DNA of 17,878 bases from an uncultured Ruminococcus sp. GTDB lineage: Bacteria > Bacillota > Clostridia > Oscillospirales > Ruminococcaceae. Shown here one piece after another: positions 6,571 through 14,332 of this stretch. A model generated the notes under the pieces. It had not been told where the DNA came from. It worked only from the letters and a program-made list of their open reading frames with translations, and made no database searches. The position numbers and the translations under genes were made by a program. Location of the stretch: assembly GCA_945867875.1 (NCBI GenBank), contig CAMBJF010000030.1, forward strand, positions 1 through 17,878. Reading direction: 5' to 3'. Position 1 is the first letter of the stretch. The number at the start of each line of letters is the position of its first letter.

Positions 6571-8058
6571 TTATTTATCGAATGATCTGAAATCTGAAAA
6601 ATCCGCATATCCTCCTGCCGATTCGGTTGAGTACATAAATAACCCTACTCTGCAGCCTGTAAAATGATCCAGGGTAAAGAATAATTTATGTATCTCCCCA
6701 AGCTGTTTTCTTTCGCCGTTTTCAATATAGAAAAGAACAGCCTCGTCTTTCATATCCTCAAAATCAGCGGAAATTCCAACGGTCAGAATGCGGTCATTAA
6801 GCGGAATGCTTTTCTTTAAAACAGTTCCGTCCTTTCCCATAGAATTCATTTCGATGTATTTATTTCCGTCCCTCACAGCCGCACCTATCCATGCATAGCA
6901 GCCCTGCAGTGCGCATATTCCTGCAAAATCCCCATCGCTTAGTCCCTTTGTGTCGATAGTGACCGTTGCAGTGCAGCGTGGAAATGTCATACGCTGAGTC
7001 AGCGTGTTTTTTGCCTGTAAAAGATCACTGACCACCTTCCCCGAAATAATTCTGTAAAATCCCTTTTGACGGTCAAAGAAATATAATTTATCATCGGGTT
7101 CGTGATTAAACTGCCAGCATGGCATTATTGCGTCACCTTTAAAATCGTCCGATGAGGTGAGCGGAGCATAGTTATATCCCGTTCTTGTAGATGATATCTC
7201 AAAGCTTTCGGGTATCCTTCCCTTATCCCCGAAAACAGGTCTGCCGTTTTCCCACGAAACAGGGATCAGTACGGGTATTCTGCCCACAGCGCCTCTGTCC
7301 TGAAAGAGAATGGCATACCATTTTCCATCGGGAGTATCAACAATACCACCCTGTGCAACTCCCTGACCGCAGTATCCCATAGTATCCTCAAGGCAGTCGC
7401 CGCCCGTGAATTCCCCATTTATGCTGTCTGATGAGAAGCAGGCTTCGCAGCGCATCCATCTGTCGGGACGGGAATGGATAAAGAAAACATAATATCTTCC
7501 GTTTATTTTGTAAATGTGCGATCCTTCATAACCCAGGACCTGATTATCCTTGTCGAATAATATTCTTCTGTGAACGCCGTTCTTTTTGGGGGCGGACAGG
7601 TCATTTTCAAGCTCTGTCAGCCATATCTCCTTGTTTCCGTAAACAATATATATTCTGCCGTCATCGTCAAAGAGCAGGGAGCAGTCATGATAAAACCCTT
7701 CAATGGTGCTTTTTTCCCATTTGCCGTATATATCATCTGATGTGTAAAGATATGTTTTGTGAGTGTCATTACAGGAGAAGCAGACATAATATTTTCCGGT
7801 ATGGTGTCTGAGACAAGCTGCCCACATTCCCATACCGTAAATATTACCGCCTTCAAGCTTCTGAGCGGGAGTATTGTCAAGGGTTTCGCAGACAAAGCAG
7901 GCGTGTTCCCAGTTCAGAAGATCGTAGGAACGGAGAATTTCACAGCAAGGGAAGAAATGCATTGTAGTAGAGACCATATAGTATGTATCGCCCACCCTTA
8001 TAACATCGGGGTCGGGATAATCGAGAGATATGATCGGATTTATGTTTTCATTTTTCAA
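6571..8058 (-). CDS. GH43 beta-xylosidase / alpha-L-arabinofuranosidase, two-domain type
   Basis: A 495-aa GH43 enzyme of the beta-xylosidase architecture: an N-terminal five-bladed propeller (about 8-300) followed by a C-terminal beta-sandwich (about 305-495), as in known GH43 xylosidases where the second domain closes the active site. Catalytic residues are in place: base Asp16 in YPDPDVI, pKa modulator Asp125 in YHDCSLLF, general acid Glu178 in YEGSHIYK. No signal peptide, so it would act on imported xylo-oligosaccharides. The start is TTG: its first codon is TTG at 8056-8058, GGAAGGTGA lies 6 nt upstream, the nearest ATG is out of frame and hits a stop at once, and the next in-frame Met would remove the first propeller strand. 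It follows the binding-protein gene after a 106-bp gap containing a strong hairpin and probably shares its transcript. Distinct from the other two GH43 genes. Confidence 0.9.
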   Translation of the reverse strand: MKNENINPIISLDYPDPDVIRVGDTYYMVSTTMHFFPCCEILRSYDLLNWEHACFVCETLDNTPAQKLEGGNIYGMGMWAACLRHHTGKYYVCFSCNDTHKTYLYTSDDIYGKWEKSTIEGFYHDCSLLFDDDGRIYIVYGNKEIWLTELENDLSAPKKNGVHRRILFDKDNQVLGYEGSHIYKINGRYYVFFIHSRPDRWMRCEACFSSDSINGEFTGGDCLEDTMGYCGQGVAQGGIVDTPDGKWYAILFQDRGAVGRIPVLIPVSWENGRPVFGDKGRIPESFEISSTRTGYNYAPLTSSDDFKGDAIMPCWQFNHEPDDKLYFFDRQKGFYRIISGKVVSDLLQAKNTLTQRMTFPRCTATVTIDTKGLSDGDFAGICALQGCYAWIGAAVRDGNKYIEMNSMGKDGTVLKKSIPLNDRILTVGISADFEDMKDEAVLFYIENGERKQLGEIHKLFFTLDHFTGCRVGLFMYSTESAGGYADFSDFRSFDK

Positions 8059-8064
8059 AACGAT

Positions 8065-8073
8065 TCACCTTCC
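8065..8073 (-). promoter_or_regulatory. Ribosome binding site supporting a TTG start
   Basis: GGAAGGTGA on the minus strand, 6 nt before TTG 8056-8058. It decides the start of the 6571-8058 GH43, since no in-frame ATG is near. Confidence 0.75.
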
Positions 8074-8094
8074 GTATATCGTTTATATAATAAC

Positions 8095-8132
8095 TTGCCG
8101 CAAAGCCTTTTATCTGCAAGGCTATGCGGCAA
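8095..8132 (-). terminator. 15-bp hairpin after the solute-binding protein gene
   Basis: Arms 8095-8109 and 8118-8132 pair over 15 bp with a single mismatch and an 8-nt loop (TTGCCGCA... with ...TGCGGCAA). On the minus strand it is followed by GTTATTATAT, a poor U-tract. It probably works as a partial terminator or as a 3' stabilising structure that keeps the binding-protein message more abundant than the downstream GH43 message, a common arrangement after binding-protein genes. Confidence 0.7.
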
Positions 8133-8164
8133 TTGACATTATTATTTTATTTTTGATTCAGAGC

Positions 8165-9634
8165 TTATTCGTTCTGAGCCTTTTTGAGTCCTTCAACAAC
8201 CTCTGCAACGAGTACATCAAGGGCACCGGAAAGCTCTTCTCTTGTGGTAGACCACTCAACACCGTGGAGAGCTGCGTTAAGACCAACGCTCTTGTTTGCA
8301 TTGGATGTGGTGAGGCTTTCGATCTCAGATGACATACCGCCTGCAAGGTCAACAACAGGGTACTGACGAGCAAGGTCGTTTATCTCATAAAGATGATCGA
8401 TAACATCCTGAGACCACTTGAAATCTTCACGGCACTGCTTATCGTTAACTTCTCTTGCGCCCTCATCAACAGCAGCAGCAAGTCCGCACTCAACATAAAG
8501 AGCAACACCGAGAGGATTCTGAGCACCCTTTGTCATACAGAAGCCATCAAGTACAGCTGCCTGCCAGGGATGTTCTGCATCAGCAGCATTGGGAACGGGA
8601 GCTATACCGAGATTCTCGGCAGGGATCTTTGTAGACCAGGTTTCGGGAGGATTTCTGACAGCCCATGAACCTGTGATAAAGAACAGTTCTCTGCCTTCAC
8701 CCATGAAATGGGGCTGCTCAGTCCAATCGTAAAGACTCTTGTCCAAAACAAGACCCTTGTTATAAAGATTAAGCATATTGTTCATTGCACGTTCGATCTT
8801 TTCACTGTTCATATTAACGACAATATTTCCGTCCTTAGCTTCAATTAAAGCCTCTCCGCCGGAACGGTAGAGAGCAAGCTCAGACCACCAGCCGTCAAGA
8901 CCTACATTGTTATCGGGATCAGATTCAATAAATGTCTGGAGCATATCAGAGAATGTATCCCAGTTCCACTTGCCTGCCTCGTAAAGCTCCCAGGGATCGT
9001 CAAAGCCGTATTCTTCAATGGTCTGCTTGTTGTAAAGAACAACAGCATCTGCGGAAACGCCGGAGATAAGAGCATAGTGCTTTCCGTTGAAGTTGTACTT
9101 ATCCATAGCTACCGCAACATCAGACCAAAGCTCGCTGTTAAGATCAATGTAATCATCAACAGGCTGGAACATTCCGCTGATTACGCCCTTAGGAAGAGAT
9201 TCTTCATCACGGGGGAAGAAGTCAACGCCTGTGCCGCCCAGAACGTGGGTGCTGAGATCGGAGTAACGAGTTTCCCATGTGGTGGGGATCCACTCGATCT
9301 TTCCGCCGTACTTTTCCTGGAACATACCGAGCTGTACGGGAACAGATACGCCTTCAGCGGGGTTGATATCCCAGTGGCTGAGGAACTTGATAGTCTTGTT
9401 TTCAAGCTCTTCGTCACGGAGAAGTGCGGTTGCACCGCTGACTGCCTCTACTTTCTCACTTGCCATGGTAGCAGTAGTGGTTTCGGCTGTGGTGGCAGCT
9501 TCTGTAGCCTGTTCAGTTGGAGCATCATTGCCGCCCGGTGCAGTTGTAGCTGTATCTCCGCCGCCGCAGGCTGTAAGACCCAGAGCGAACGTAAGTGCGG
9601 ATATTCCTGCTACTGTCCTTTTAAAGTTTTTCAT
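8165..9634 (-). CDS. ABC transporter extracellular solute-binding lipoprotein (family 1, sugar)
   Basis: A 489-aa substrate-binding protein of the carbohydrate ABC-transporter type, expected to capture xylo-oligosaccharides outside the membrane and deliver them to a permease pair. Residues 1-22 are a lipoprotein signal with lipobox LTAC and lipidated Cys23, followed by a long Thr/Ala/Glu-rich linker to about residue 65. The mature domain has family features: FQEKYGGKIEWIP near 109, YNKQTIEEYGFDDP, KWNWDTFSDM, and ELFFITGSWAV around the second lobe. ATG 9634 is preceded by GGAGGT. It lies 36 bp after the CBM22-GH10 xylanase stop and is probably co-transcribed with it. No permease or ATPase gene is in the window, so the partner subunits lie elsewhere. 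Ligand specificity is inferred only from the neighbours. Confidence 0.9.
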   Translation of the reverse strand: MKNFKRTVAGISALTFALGLTACGGGDTATTAPGGNDAPTEQATEAATTAETTTATMASEKVEAVSGATALLRDEELENKTIKFLSHWDINPAEGVSVPVQLGMFQEKYGGKIEWIPTTWETRYSDLSTHVLGGTGVDFFPRDEESLPKGVISGMFQPVDDYIDLNSELWSDVAVAMDKYNFNGKHYALISGVSADAVVLYNKQTIEEYGFDDPWELYEAGKWNWDTFSDMLQTFIESDPDNNVGLDGWWSELALYRSGGEALIEAKDGNIVVNMNSEKIERAMNNMLNLYNKGLVLDKSLYDWTEQPHFMGEGRELFFITGSWAVRNPPETWSTKIPAENLGIAPVPNAADAEHPWQAAVLDGFCMTKGAQNPLGVALYVECGLAAAVDEGAREVNDKQCREDFKWSQDVIDHLYEINDLARQYPVVDLAGGMSSEIESLTTSNANKSVGLNAALHGVEWSTTREELSGALDVLVAEVVEGLKKAQNE

Positions 9635-9670
9635 AAAAATACCTCCATATTTTAAATTTGCTAAATTTGG

Positions 9671-11317
9671 TTATTCCAGATTTTTAACGGCTTCGATCAT
9701 TCCGTCAAATGCAGGCTTTCTGCTTAGATCGTCATTGAAGATAAGCGGGTATGTTGATGAGAGCCATGAATCTGTATCGCTTATTCCCCAAAGAGTAACG
9801 CTTGTGATCGGAACGCCGTTTTTACGGAGCTTCAGTATCTCTGACATAAACTCCTTATAATATTCGCCCTGTTCCTGCTGCCAGTCGTCGCCTTTGCCCC
9901 TGCATACATCAAGCTCGGTCACGTTTATCTCAAGTCCCAGCTCGTCGTAATATTTCTGCAGGGCAGCCATATACTGTGATATGCTTATATCAACATTTAT
10001 ATGTGACTGCATTCCCATTCCGTCGATATTGCCTGCTTCCACAACAGGACGGAGGAATGTGATAATATCGTTTTGCTTGCGGGTCTGATAGGAATTGTAA
10101 TCATTGTAGAAGAGCTTTGTATCCTCGGGGGCGTATTTTCTTGCAAACTTGAATGCCTGCTCGATGTAATCCTCGCCCACAGTCTGGTACCAAAGGCTCT
10201 TTCTCATTCCGCCGCCGTCATCGGCAGCTTCGTTTACAACATCCCACGCTCTTACAAGTCCGGGATAATTTTCCTCGGTCCACTCCATAACATTTTTTAT
10301 GTAGTTTTCCATTCGTAAAAGCATCGTCTCCCGGTCGGCAAGCTCGCCGCCGATATTGTAATTCTTATAGAAAAGCCATTCGGGCGTCTGATTGTGCCAG
10401 AGAAGGGTGTGACCTCTTACAGTCAGTCCATTGTCTCTTGCATAATCAAGCTCTTTCTTTACAGCGTCAAACTTAACGGCGGGAGAATACATATATTTCT
10501 CAACATCACGCACGGTTTTGTTATGATCCAGAATTGAATCGGGCTTGAAGCTGTTGCCCATAGTCATACTGTTGTACTGGGCTTTTATCAGCTCGGTGTA
10601 CGGCTCCTTATCAAGAAGATTGGGTGTGGTGGCGGTGCCGATCCTGAAATACTCCTTGTATTCATCCTTAAGCGACGGGTAATCGGATGTATTCACAAAC
10701 TCCGTTGGCACAGCCTCGGGATAATATGTATAATCCCCGCAGACCTTGACAGAGATATCGTCGATATAGATATCCTCCAGCCTGTCGCTTTCCACATACA
10801 GAATAATATTCTCCGCATTTTTTGGTATGAAATATTTTCCGCTGCACTTTGAATATGAATCCTCTTTGGTGTTTACGGAGGCGATAGTGTTGTAGGTGGT
10901 ATTGTCGTTTATCGTGTACTGAACAGAGATCCTGACGTCGGGGTTTGCGCTTCGGAATGAGCCTTCGGCCTCAAGCTCGTTTCCTCTGAATTTTTCGGCA
11001 TTGTACTGTGCGCCGTCCCAGGCATTGTTTCTGTTGAATATCCTCAGAGCACCCTTGTCGGAGGCAGCCTCATCCTCGGTGTATCGGAGGATAACAGTGC
11101 CTCTTTTCTCAGCACTGAAATTCTCGTCAGAGAATGTGTCACCGATAACGGGAGCTTCTGTCTCTTCTGTGATGTCTGCAAGACTGAGAAGCTCTTCGCC
11201 CGTCTCTTCCGAAACGGTGCTTTCCTGAGCAGTTTCCTGCACCGGAGCCTGAGCGGAGCCGCAGGCAGTGAGCATAAGCACAGAATGAATAAATGCATAA
11301 ACCTTTTTCAGCTTCAT
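9671..11317 (-). CDS. Endo-1,4-beta-xylanase lipoprotein, CBM22-GH10
   Basis: A 548-aa cell-surface xylanase. Residues 1-18 form a lipoprotein signal with lipobox LTAC (Cys19); an acidic linker runs to about 58; residues about 60-195 resemble a CBM22 xylan-binding beta-sandwich ending in IYIDDISVKV; the GH10 barrel covers about 215-548. Acid/base Glu363 in WDVVNEA and nucleophile Glu468 in VTELDV are present, as are GHTLLWHNQTPEW and TLWG. The usual TPENEMKP segment lining the -2 subsite reads TMGNSFKP, so its Glu is Gly while Asn and Lys are kept. I chose ATG 11317 (AAAGGA upstream, signal peptide follows) over an in-frame TTG at 11392. It leads the unit with the binding protein, behind the extended -10 promoter at 11439 and operator copy 2. 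Confidence 0.93.
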   Translation of the reverse strand: MKLKKVYAFIHSVLMLTACGSAQAPVQETAQESTVSEETGEELLSLADITEETEAPVIGDTFSDENFSAEKRGTVILRYTEDEAASDKGALRIFNRNNAWDGAQYNAEKFRGNELEAEGSFRSANPDVRISVQYTINDNTTYNTIASVNTKEDSYSKCSGKYFIPKNAENIILYVESDRLEDIYIDDISVKVCGDYTYYPEAVPTEFVNTSDYPSLKDEYKEYFRIGTATTPNLLDKEPYTELIKAQYNSMTMGNSFKPDSILDHNKTVRDVEKYMYSPAVKFDAVKKELDYARDNGLTVRGHTLLWHNQTPEWLFYKNYNIGGELADRETMLLRMENYIKNVMEWTEENYPGLVRAWDVVNEAADDGGGMRKSLWYQTVGEDYIEQAFKFARKYAPEDTKLFYNDYNSYQTRKQNDIITFLRPVVEAGNIDGMGMQSHINVDISISQYMAALQKYYDELGLEINVTELDVCRGKGDDWQQEQGEYYKEFMSEILKLRKNGVPITSVTLWGISDTDSWLSSTYPLIFNDDLSRKPAFDGMIEAVKNLE

Positions 11318-11438
11318 TTTCCGATCATCCTTTCGTAAGATTTTTGGTATTAATGGCAGATAAAAATTGCGGATCCTCCCGATAACATTCAAAAGTTTTG
11401 TTCACTAAGCATAAAAATCAGTTATTTCTTTTAAAAAT

Positions 11439-11447
11439 ATTATAGCA
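11439..11447 (-). promoter_or_regulatory. Extended -10 promoter of the xylanase/binding-protein unit
   Basis: TGCTATAAT on the minus strand (11447-11439) is a perfect TATAAT with the TGn extension. No TTGACA-like -35 lies at the usual distance, which fits a promoter that needs an activator; operator copy 2 occupies the -30 to -70 region. The leader would be about 115 nt. Confidence 0.6.
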
Positions 11448-11460
11448 TATGATAATGCCG

Positions 11461-11500
11461 GCTGCTACTCAATTTTTGCTTTTTTAGTAACCGATAATTG
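11461..11500. promoter_or_regulatory. Putative operator, copy 2 (conserved tripartite block)
   Basis: GCTGC (11461-11465), seven variable bases, TTTTTGCTTTTT (11473-11484), a five-base variable stretch, AACCGATAATTG (11489-11500). It repeats the blocks seen at 14-52. It lies at about -30 to -70 relative to the predicted xylanase start site, where an AraC/XylS-type or similar activator would bind. The regulator is not identified in the window. Confidence 0.5.
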
Positions 11501-11510
11501 CTCTTTTTCG

Positions 11511-11551
11511 CAAAAAAGCTCTCCTTCGGGTGAGGATACCCGAAAGAGAGC
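11511..11551 (-). terminator. Intrinsic terminator of the transaldolase gene
   Basis: Arms 11518-11531 and 11538-11551 make a 14-bp stem with a 6-nt loop; the single non-Watson-Crick position is a G-U wobble in the minus transcript. A run of six Us follows (11517-11512). It starts 23 bp after the transaldolase stop and separates that gene from the xylanase promoter. Confidence 0.9.
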
Positions 11552-11574
11552 CTGATGATAGTATTATTCTTCCG

Positions 11575-12222
11575 TTATTTTGTTTTAGCACCTTCCCAGT
11601 CCTTGAGGAAACGCTCAATACCGCTGTCGGTCATAGGATGCTTTATCATCTGACGGATAACATTTGCGGGAACCGTTGCAATATCGCAGCCAAGTCCTGC
11701 GCAGGCGGTAACGTGGATGGGATTTCTTATTGAAGCAGCAATGATCTCGGTTTCGATACACTGCGCATTGAAGATCTGAACGATCTCCTCAATGAGCTTC
11801 AGACCCTCCATGCCGATATCATCAAGTCTGCCCAGGAACGGAGATACAAAGGTTGCACCTGCATTTGCCGCAAGCATAGCCTGTGCAGCAGAGAAGATCA
11901 GGGTAACATTGGTCTTAATTCCCTTTGCGGTAAGCATTTTGCAGGCTTTAAGACCCTCCTCGCACATGGGGAGCTTGATAACGATGTTCTTATGTATTGC
12001 TGCAAGAGGGAGAGCCTCCTCAACCATTTTCTCAGCCTCAAGAGAGATGACCTCGGCAGAGATAGGACCGTCAACTATGGTAGTGATCTCCTTTACGACC
12101 TCTTCAAAAACTCGTCCTTCCTTGGCAATAAGGGAAGGATTGGTGGTAACGCCGCAGATAACGCCCAGGTCATTTGCCCAGCGGATATCGTCAACATTTG
12201 CAGTGTCAATAAAAAGCTTCAT
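11575..12222 (-). CDS. tal: Transaldolase (TalC / short-chain type)
   Basis: A 215-aa class I aldolase of the short transaldolase / fructose-6-phosphate aldolase group, a cytoplasmic enzyme exchanging dihydroxyacetone units between sugar phosphates in the pentose phosphate pathway. Motifs seen: FIDTANVDDI at the N-terminus, GVTTNPSLIAKEG at 24-36, Schiff-base Lys83 in VIKLPM. Two diagnostic sites favour transaldolase over fructose-6-phosphate aldolase: Glu57 where the aldolase has Gln59, and Phe129 (SPFLGR) where it has Tyr131. ATG 12222 has AAAGGA upstream and the length is normal. It sits between the glucuronidase operon and the xylanase unit, with its own terminator and upstream direct repeats, which fits induction when pentoses from xylan must be processed. 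Confidence 0.93.
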   Translation of the reverse strand: MKLFIDTANVDDIRWANDLGVICGVTTNPSLIAKEGRVFEEVVKEITTIVDGPISAEVISLEAEKMVEEALPLAAIHKNIVIKLPMCEEGLKACKMLTAKGIKTNVTLIFSAAQAMLAANAGATFVSPFLGRLDDIGMEGLKLIEEIVQIFNAQCIETEIIAASIRNPIHVTACAGLGCDIATVPANVIRQMIKHPMTDSGIERFLKDWEGAKTK

Positions 12223-12289
12223 AATATCTTATCCTTTCAATTAAAATACTTTTTAGACAGGCTTCATGCATCAGCCATCTTTAATTTAT

Positions 12290-12354
12290 ATTATATGTTA
12301 TTCAGCCCAGTCTTTCCTGCCGATTATTGTGCAGTTTTTCCTATTTTTTGTGCA
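12290..12354 (-). promoter_or_regulatory. Transaldolase promoter with 21-bp-spaced direct repeats
   Basis: On the minus strand TATAAT lies at 12295-12290 with no good -35 hexamer. Upstream, TGCACAA occurs twice (12354-12348 and 12333-12327), exactly 21 bp apart, that is two helical turns on the same face, at about -45 and -65 from the likely start site. Tandem half-sites with this spacing just upstream of a weak -35 are typical of AraC/XylS-family activators. The rest of the 12223-12358 gap shows no gene. Confidence 0.5.
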
Positions 12355-12358
12355 ATTA

Positions 12359-14326
12359 TTACCTGAAAATTTTTCTGCCATGAATATCATCTATCCCCGA
12401 TTTGCGGAAGAAATATGTGTTTATCACGTCCCGCCACTGTCTGCTGTTCAGAAGCTGTTTTTCAAATCGGTTTTCCGCTTCTGAATATATTTCAGCGGGC
12501 AGCTTTTCTTTAAGGGATCTCCATTGCAATAGAAGCTCCTCAGCTTTTTCCGATCCCTCAAAATGACTGTCGTAGATATGCTGTATCAGGGTCTTTCCGC
12601 TTTTTAACATATAGGTGTAAGGAAGATGATGGAAAAACAAAAGCAGCTCCTCGGGACAGGTGGAGAGATCTTCATACATCTCCTCATTATGAGAAGCGTA
12701 CTGTGCGGTGTAGCCTGTACCCGTTGCTTTTGTCCTGTCCGCTCCCATGCCGTTTCTGTCGGAATAATGATAGGTTCCCCAAGGGGAATACTCATATCCG
12801 TCAACATCCACCCCGTAATGATAATGTGGCGTCACCATCCAGCCCACGCCCAGAGGAGATGTGTAGCTTTCGTAGATTTCCCGTGATGACAAAAGCATAC
12901 GGCATATGGTACCGGCGGCTTCATTATCGGCAGTAACCGCCGCCCTTACCCATTCTTCCGCTATCTGCTCAGCCGAAAGCCCGGGATCAAAAACAAGCCT
13001 GCCGTAACCGTAAAGATTAGCGCCCGCAAGAGGATCTCCCGTCCAGCATAGGTCGCTGCCCACATTTGATACTCCTGCCGCTCCCAGAACATTTCTGCTT
13101 ACAAGGGAGCCTTTGCCGCTATGATATGTATCAAAATCAAGACATTCCTTCCACATGGGAACAAGATAGCAAAGATCTATCTGCTGTCCCGTGTATTCCT
13201 GAGTTATCTGAAATTCACACAGACAGTTTGTATCGGACATTGCTCCGAACAGCGGCGATACAGCCTCCCTGATCTGAAAATCCATAGGACCGTTTTTGAT
13301 CTGAAGATATACGTTGTCCGCAAATTTGCCGTCTAAAGGCTTAAAATTGCTATACGCAGCCATAGCCCTGTCGGTATGCCTGTCTCTCCAGTCAACGTGG
13401 CAGTTATATACAAAGCACCGCCAGATCACATTGCCGCCAAAGGGCTTCAGGGCAGCTGCAAGCATATTTGCTCCCTCAGCGTGATCTCTGCCGTAGCTAT
13501 AAGGACCGGGGCGGTTTTCCGAGTCGGCTTTTACAAGAAATCCTCCGAAATCGGGAATGTGAATGTAAATATTTTCTGCTCTGCATTTCCACCAGTTAAT
13601 AACTCCTTCGTCCAACGGGTCTGCAGTGGGCAGTCCGTCAATTTCCATAGGAGCGGCAAAATTTACGCTCAGATAAAGCTTTATGCCGTAATCAGAGAAA
13701 GCGTCTGCAATTTTTGCAATGTCGGGAAGGAATTTCTCGGTTATAAAATATGTCTCGGTCTTATGCACATTAACATTATTTATGCAAATGGCATTTATCC
13801 CAACCGAGGAAAGAAGCCGTGCATAATCGGTCAGCCTTTTCATATCCGAAACTGGTCTGTCCTTCTCATAAAAAATTGAAGCGCCCGAATAACCTCTTTC
13901 AACCGAACCGTCGGCATTGTCCCACTGATCTATCATTCTCAGTGAAAAGAAGGGCTTTTCGGTAATGTTAAGGCTTTCGGGAGAATATCCGCCCGAAGCG
14001 AGGACAAGAAACCTGAAAACTCCGTAAAGAACACCGTTTTCATCGCCGCCCTCAACGACAATGCTATCATCCGAAACGGAAATTCGGTATCCCCCCGCAC
14101 ATAAGCCTTCGTTTATGCGAAGAATAAAGCAGCCGCCCGAAAAAGGCTCGGATATCCTTTCGGGATCCTTCCCCGCAAGCCGTCTGTAAGCCGTTTCAAG
14201 CTCCTTTGCGGCAGAGCCTATCACCCTGCCGCTGCACAGAATGCAAAGCTTTCTGAGATACTTTTCCGTCCATTTCATAGATCCGTCTTTGCCGTAAGCA
14301 AGCCAGCAATCATAAAGTATATCCAT
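12359..14326 (-). CDS. aguA: GH67 alpha-glucuronidase
   Basis: A 655-aa GH67 enzyme, which removes alpha-1,2-linked (4-O-methyl)glucuronic acid from the non-reducing-end xylose of xylo-oligosaccharides. It lacks a signal peptide, as usual for intracellular GH67. Domains in order: N-terminal beta-sandwich (about 1-125), catalytic barrel (about 126-460), C-terminal helical domain. Expected catalytic residues: acid Glu284 in DHAEGANML, and the paired Asp349 (GPMDFQIRE) and Glu377 (ITQEYTGQ), 28 residues apart as in characterised members. ATG 14326 lies 6 bp after the GH10 stop, with its GAGGT overlapping the end of that gene, so translation is coupled. The pairing with GH10, a SASA esterase and xylulokinase points to complete use of acetylated glucuronoxylan fragments. 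It is probably the last gene of this operon. Confidence 0.95.
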   Translation of the reverse strand: MDILYDCWLAYGKDGSMKWTEKYLRKLCILCSGRVIGSAAKELETAYRRLAGKDPERISEPFSGGCFILRINEGLCAGGYRISVSDDSIVVEGGDENGVLYGVFRFLVLASGGYSPESLNITEKPFFSLRMIDQWDNADGSVERGYSGASIFYEKDRPVSDMKRLTDYARLLSSVGINAICINNVNVHKTETYFITEKFLPDIAKIADAFSDYGIKLYLSVNFAAPMEIDGLPTADPLDEGVINWWKCRAENIYIHIPDFGGFLVKADSENRPGPYSYGRDHAEGANMLAAALKPFGGNVIWRCFVYNCHVDWRDRHTDRAMAAYSNFKPLDGKFADNVYLQIKNGPMDFQIREAVSPLFGAMSDTNCLCEFQITQEYTGQQIDLCYLVPMWKECLDFDTYHSGKGSLVSRNVLGAAGVSNVGSDLCWTGDPLAGANLYGYGRLVFDPGLSAEQIAEEWVRAAVTADNEAAGTICRMLLSSREIYESYTSPLGVGWMVTPHYHYGVDVDGYEYSPWGTYHYSDRNGMGADRTKATGTGYTAQYASHNEEMYEDLSTCPEELLLFFHHLPYTYMLKSGKTLIQHIYDSHFEGSEKAEELLLQWRSLKEKLPAEIYSEAENRFEKQLLNSRQWRDVINTYFFRKSGIDDIHGRKIFR

Positions 14327-14332
14327 AGCAGT

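Noticed and set aside
9077..9860. Overlapping plus-strand open frames of about 190 codons
   Set aside because: They are antisense to the binding protein and the xylanase end; composition is Ser/Val-rich low complexity from the reverse of Thr/Ala/Glu-rich codons.
11318..11392. 25-residue N-terminal extension of the xylanase from an in-frame TTG
   Set aside because: It would bury the lipoprotein signal inside the protein; ATG 11317 has an AAAGGA site and opens directly with the signal.
11575..12222. Fructose-6-phosphate aldolase instead of transaldolase
   Set aside because: Glu57 and Phe129 at the two discriminating positions match transaldolase rather than the Gln and Tyr of the aldolase.
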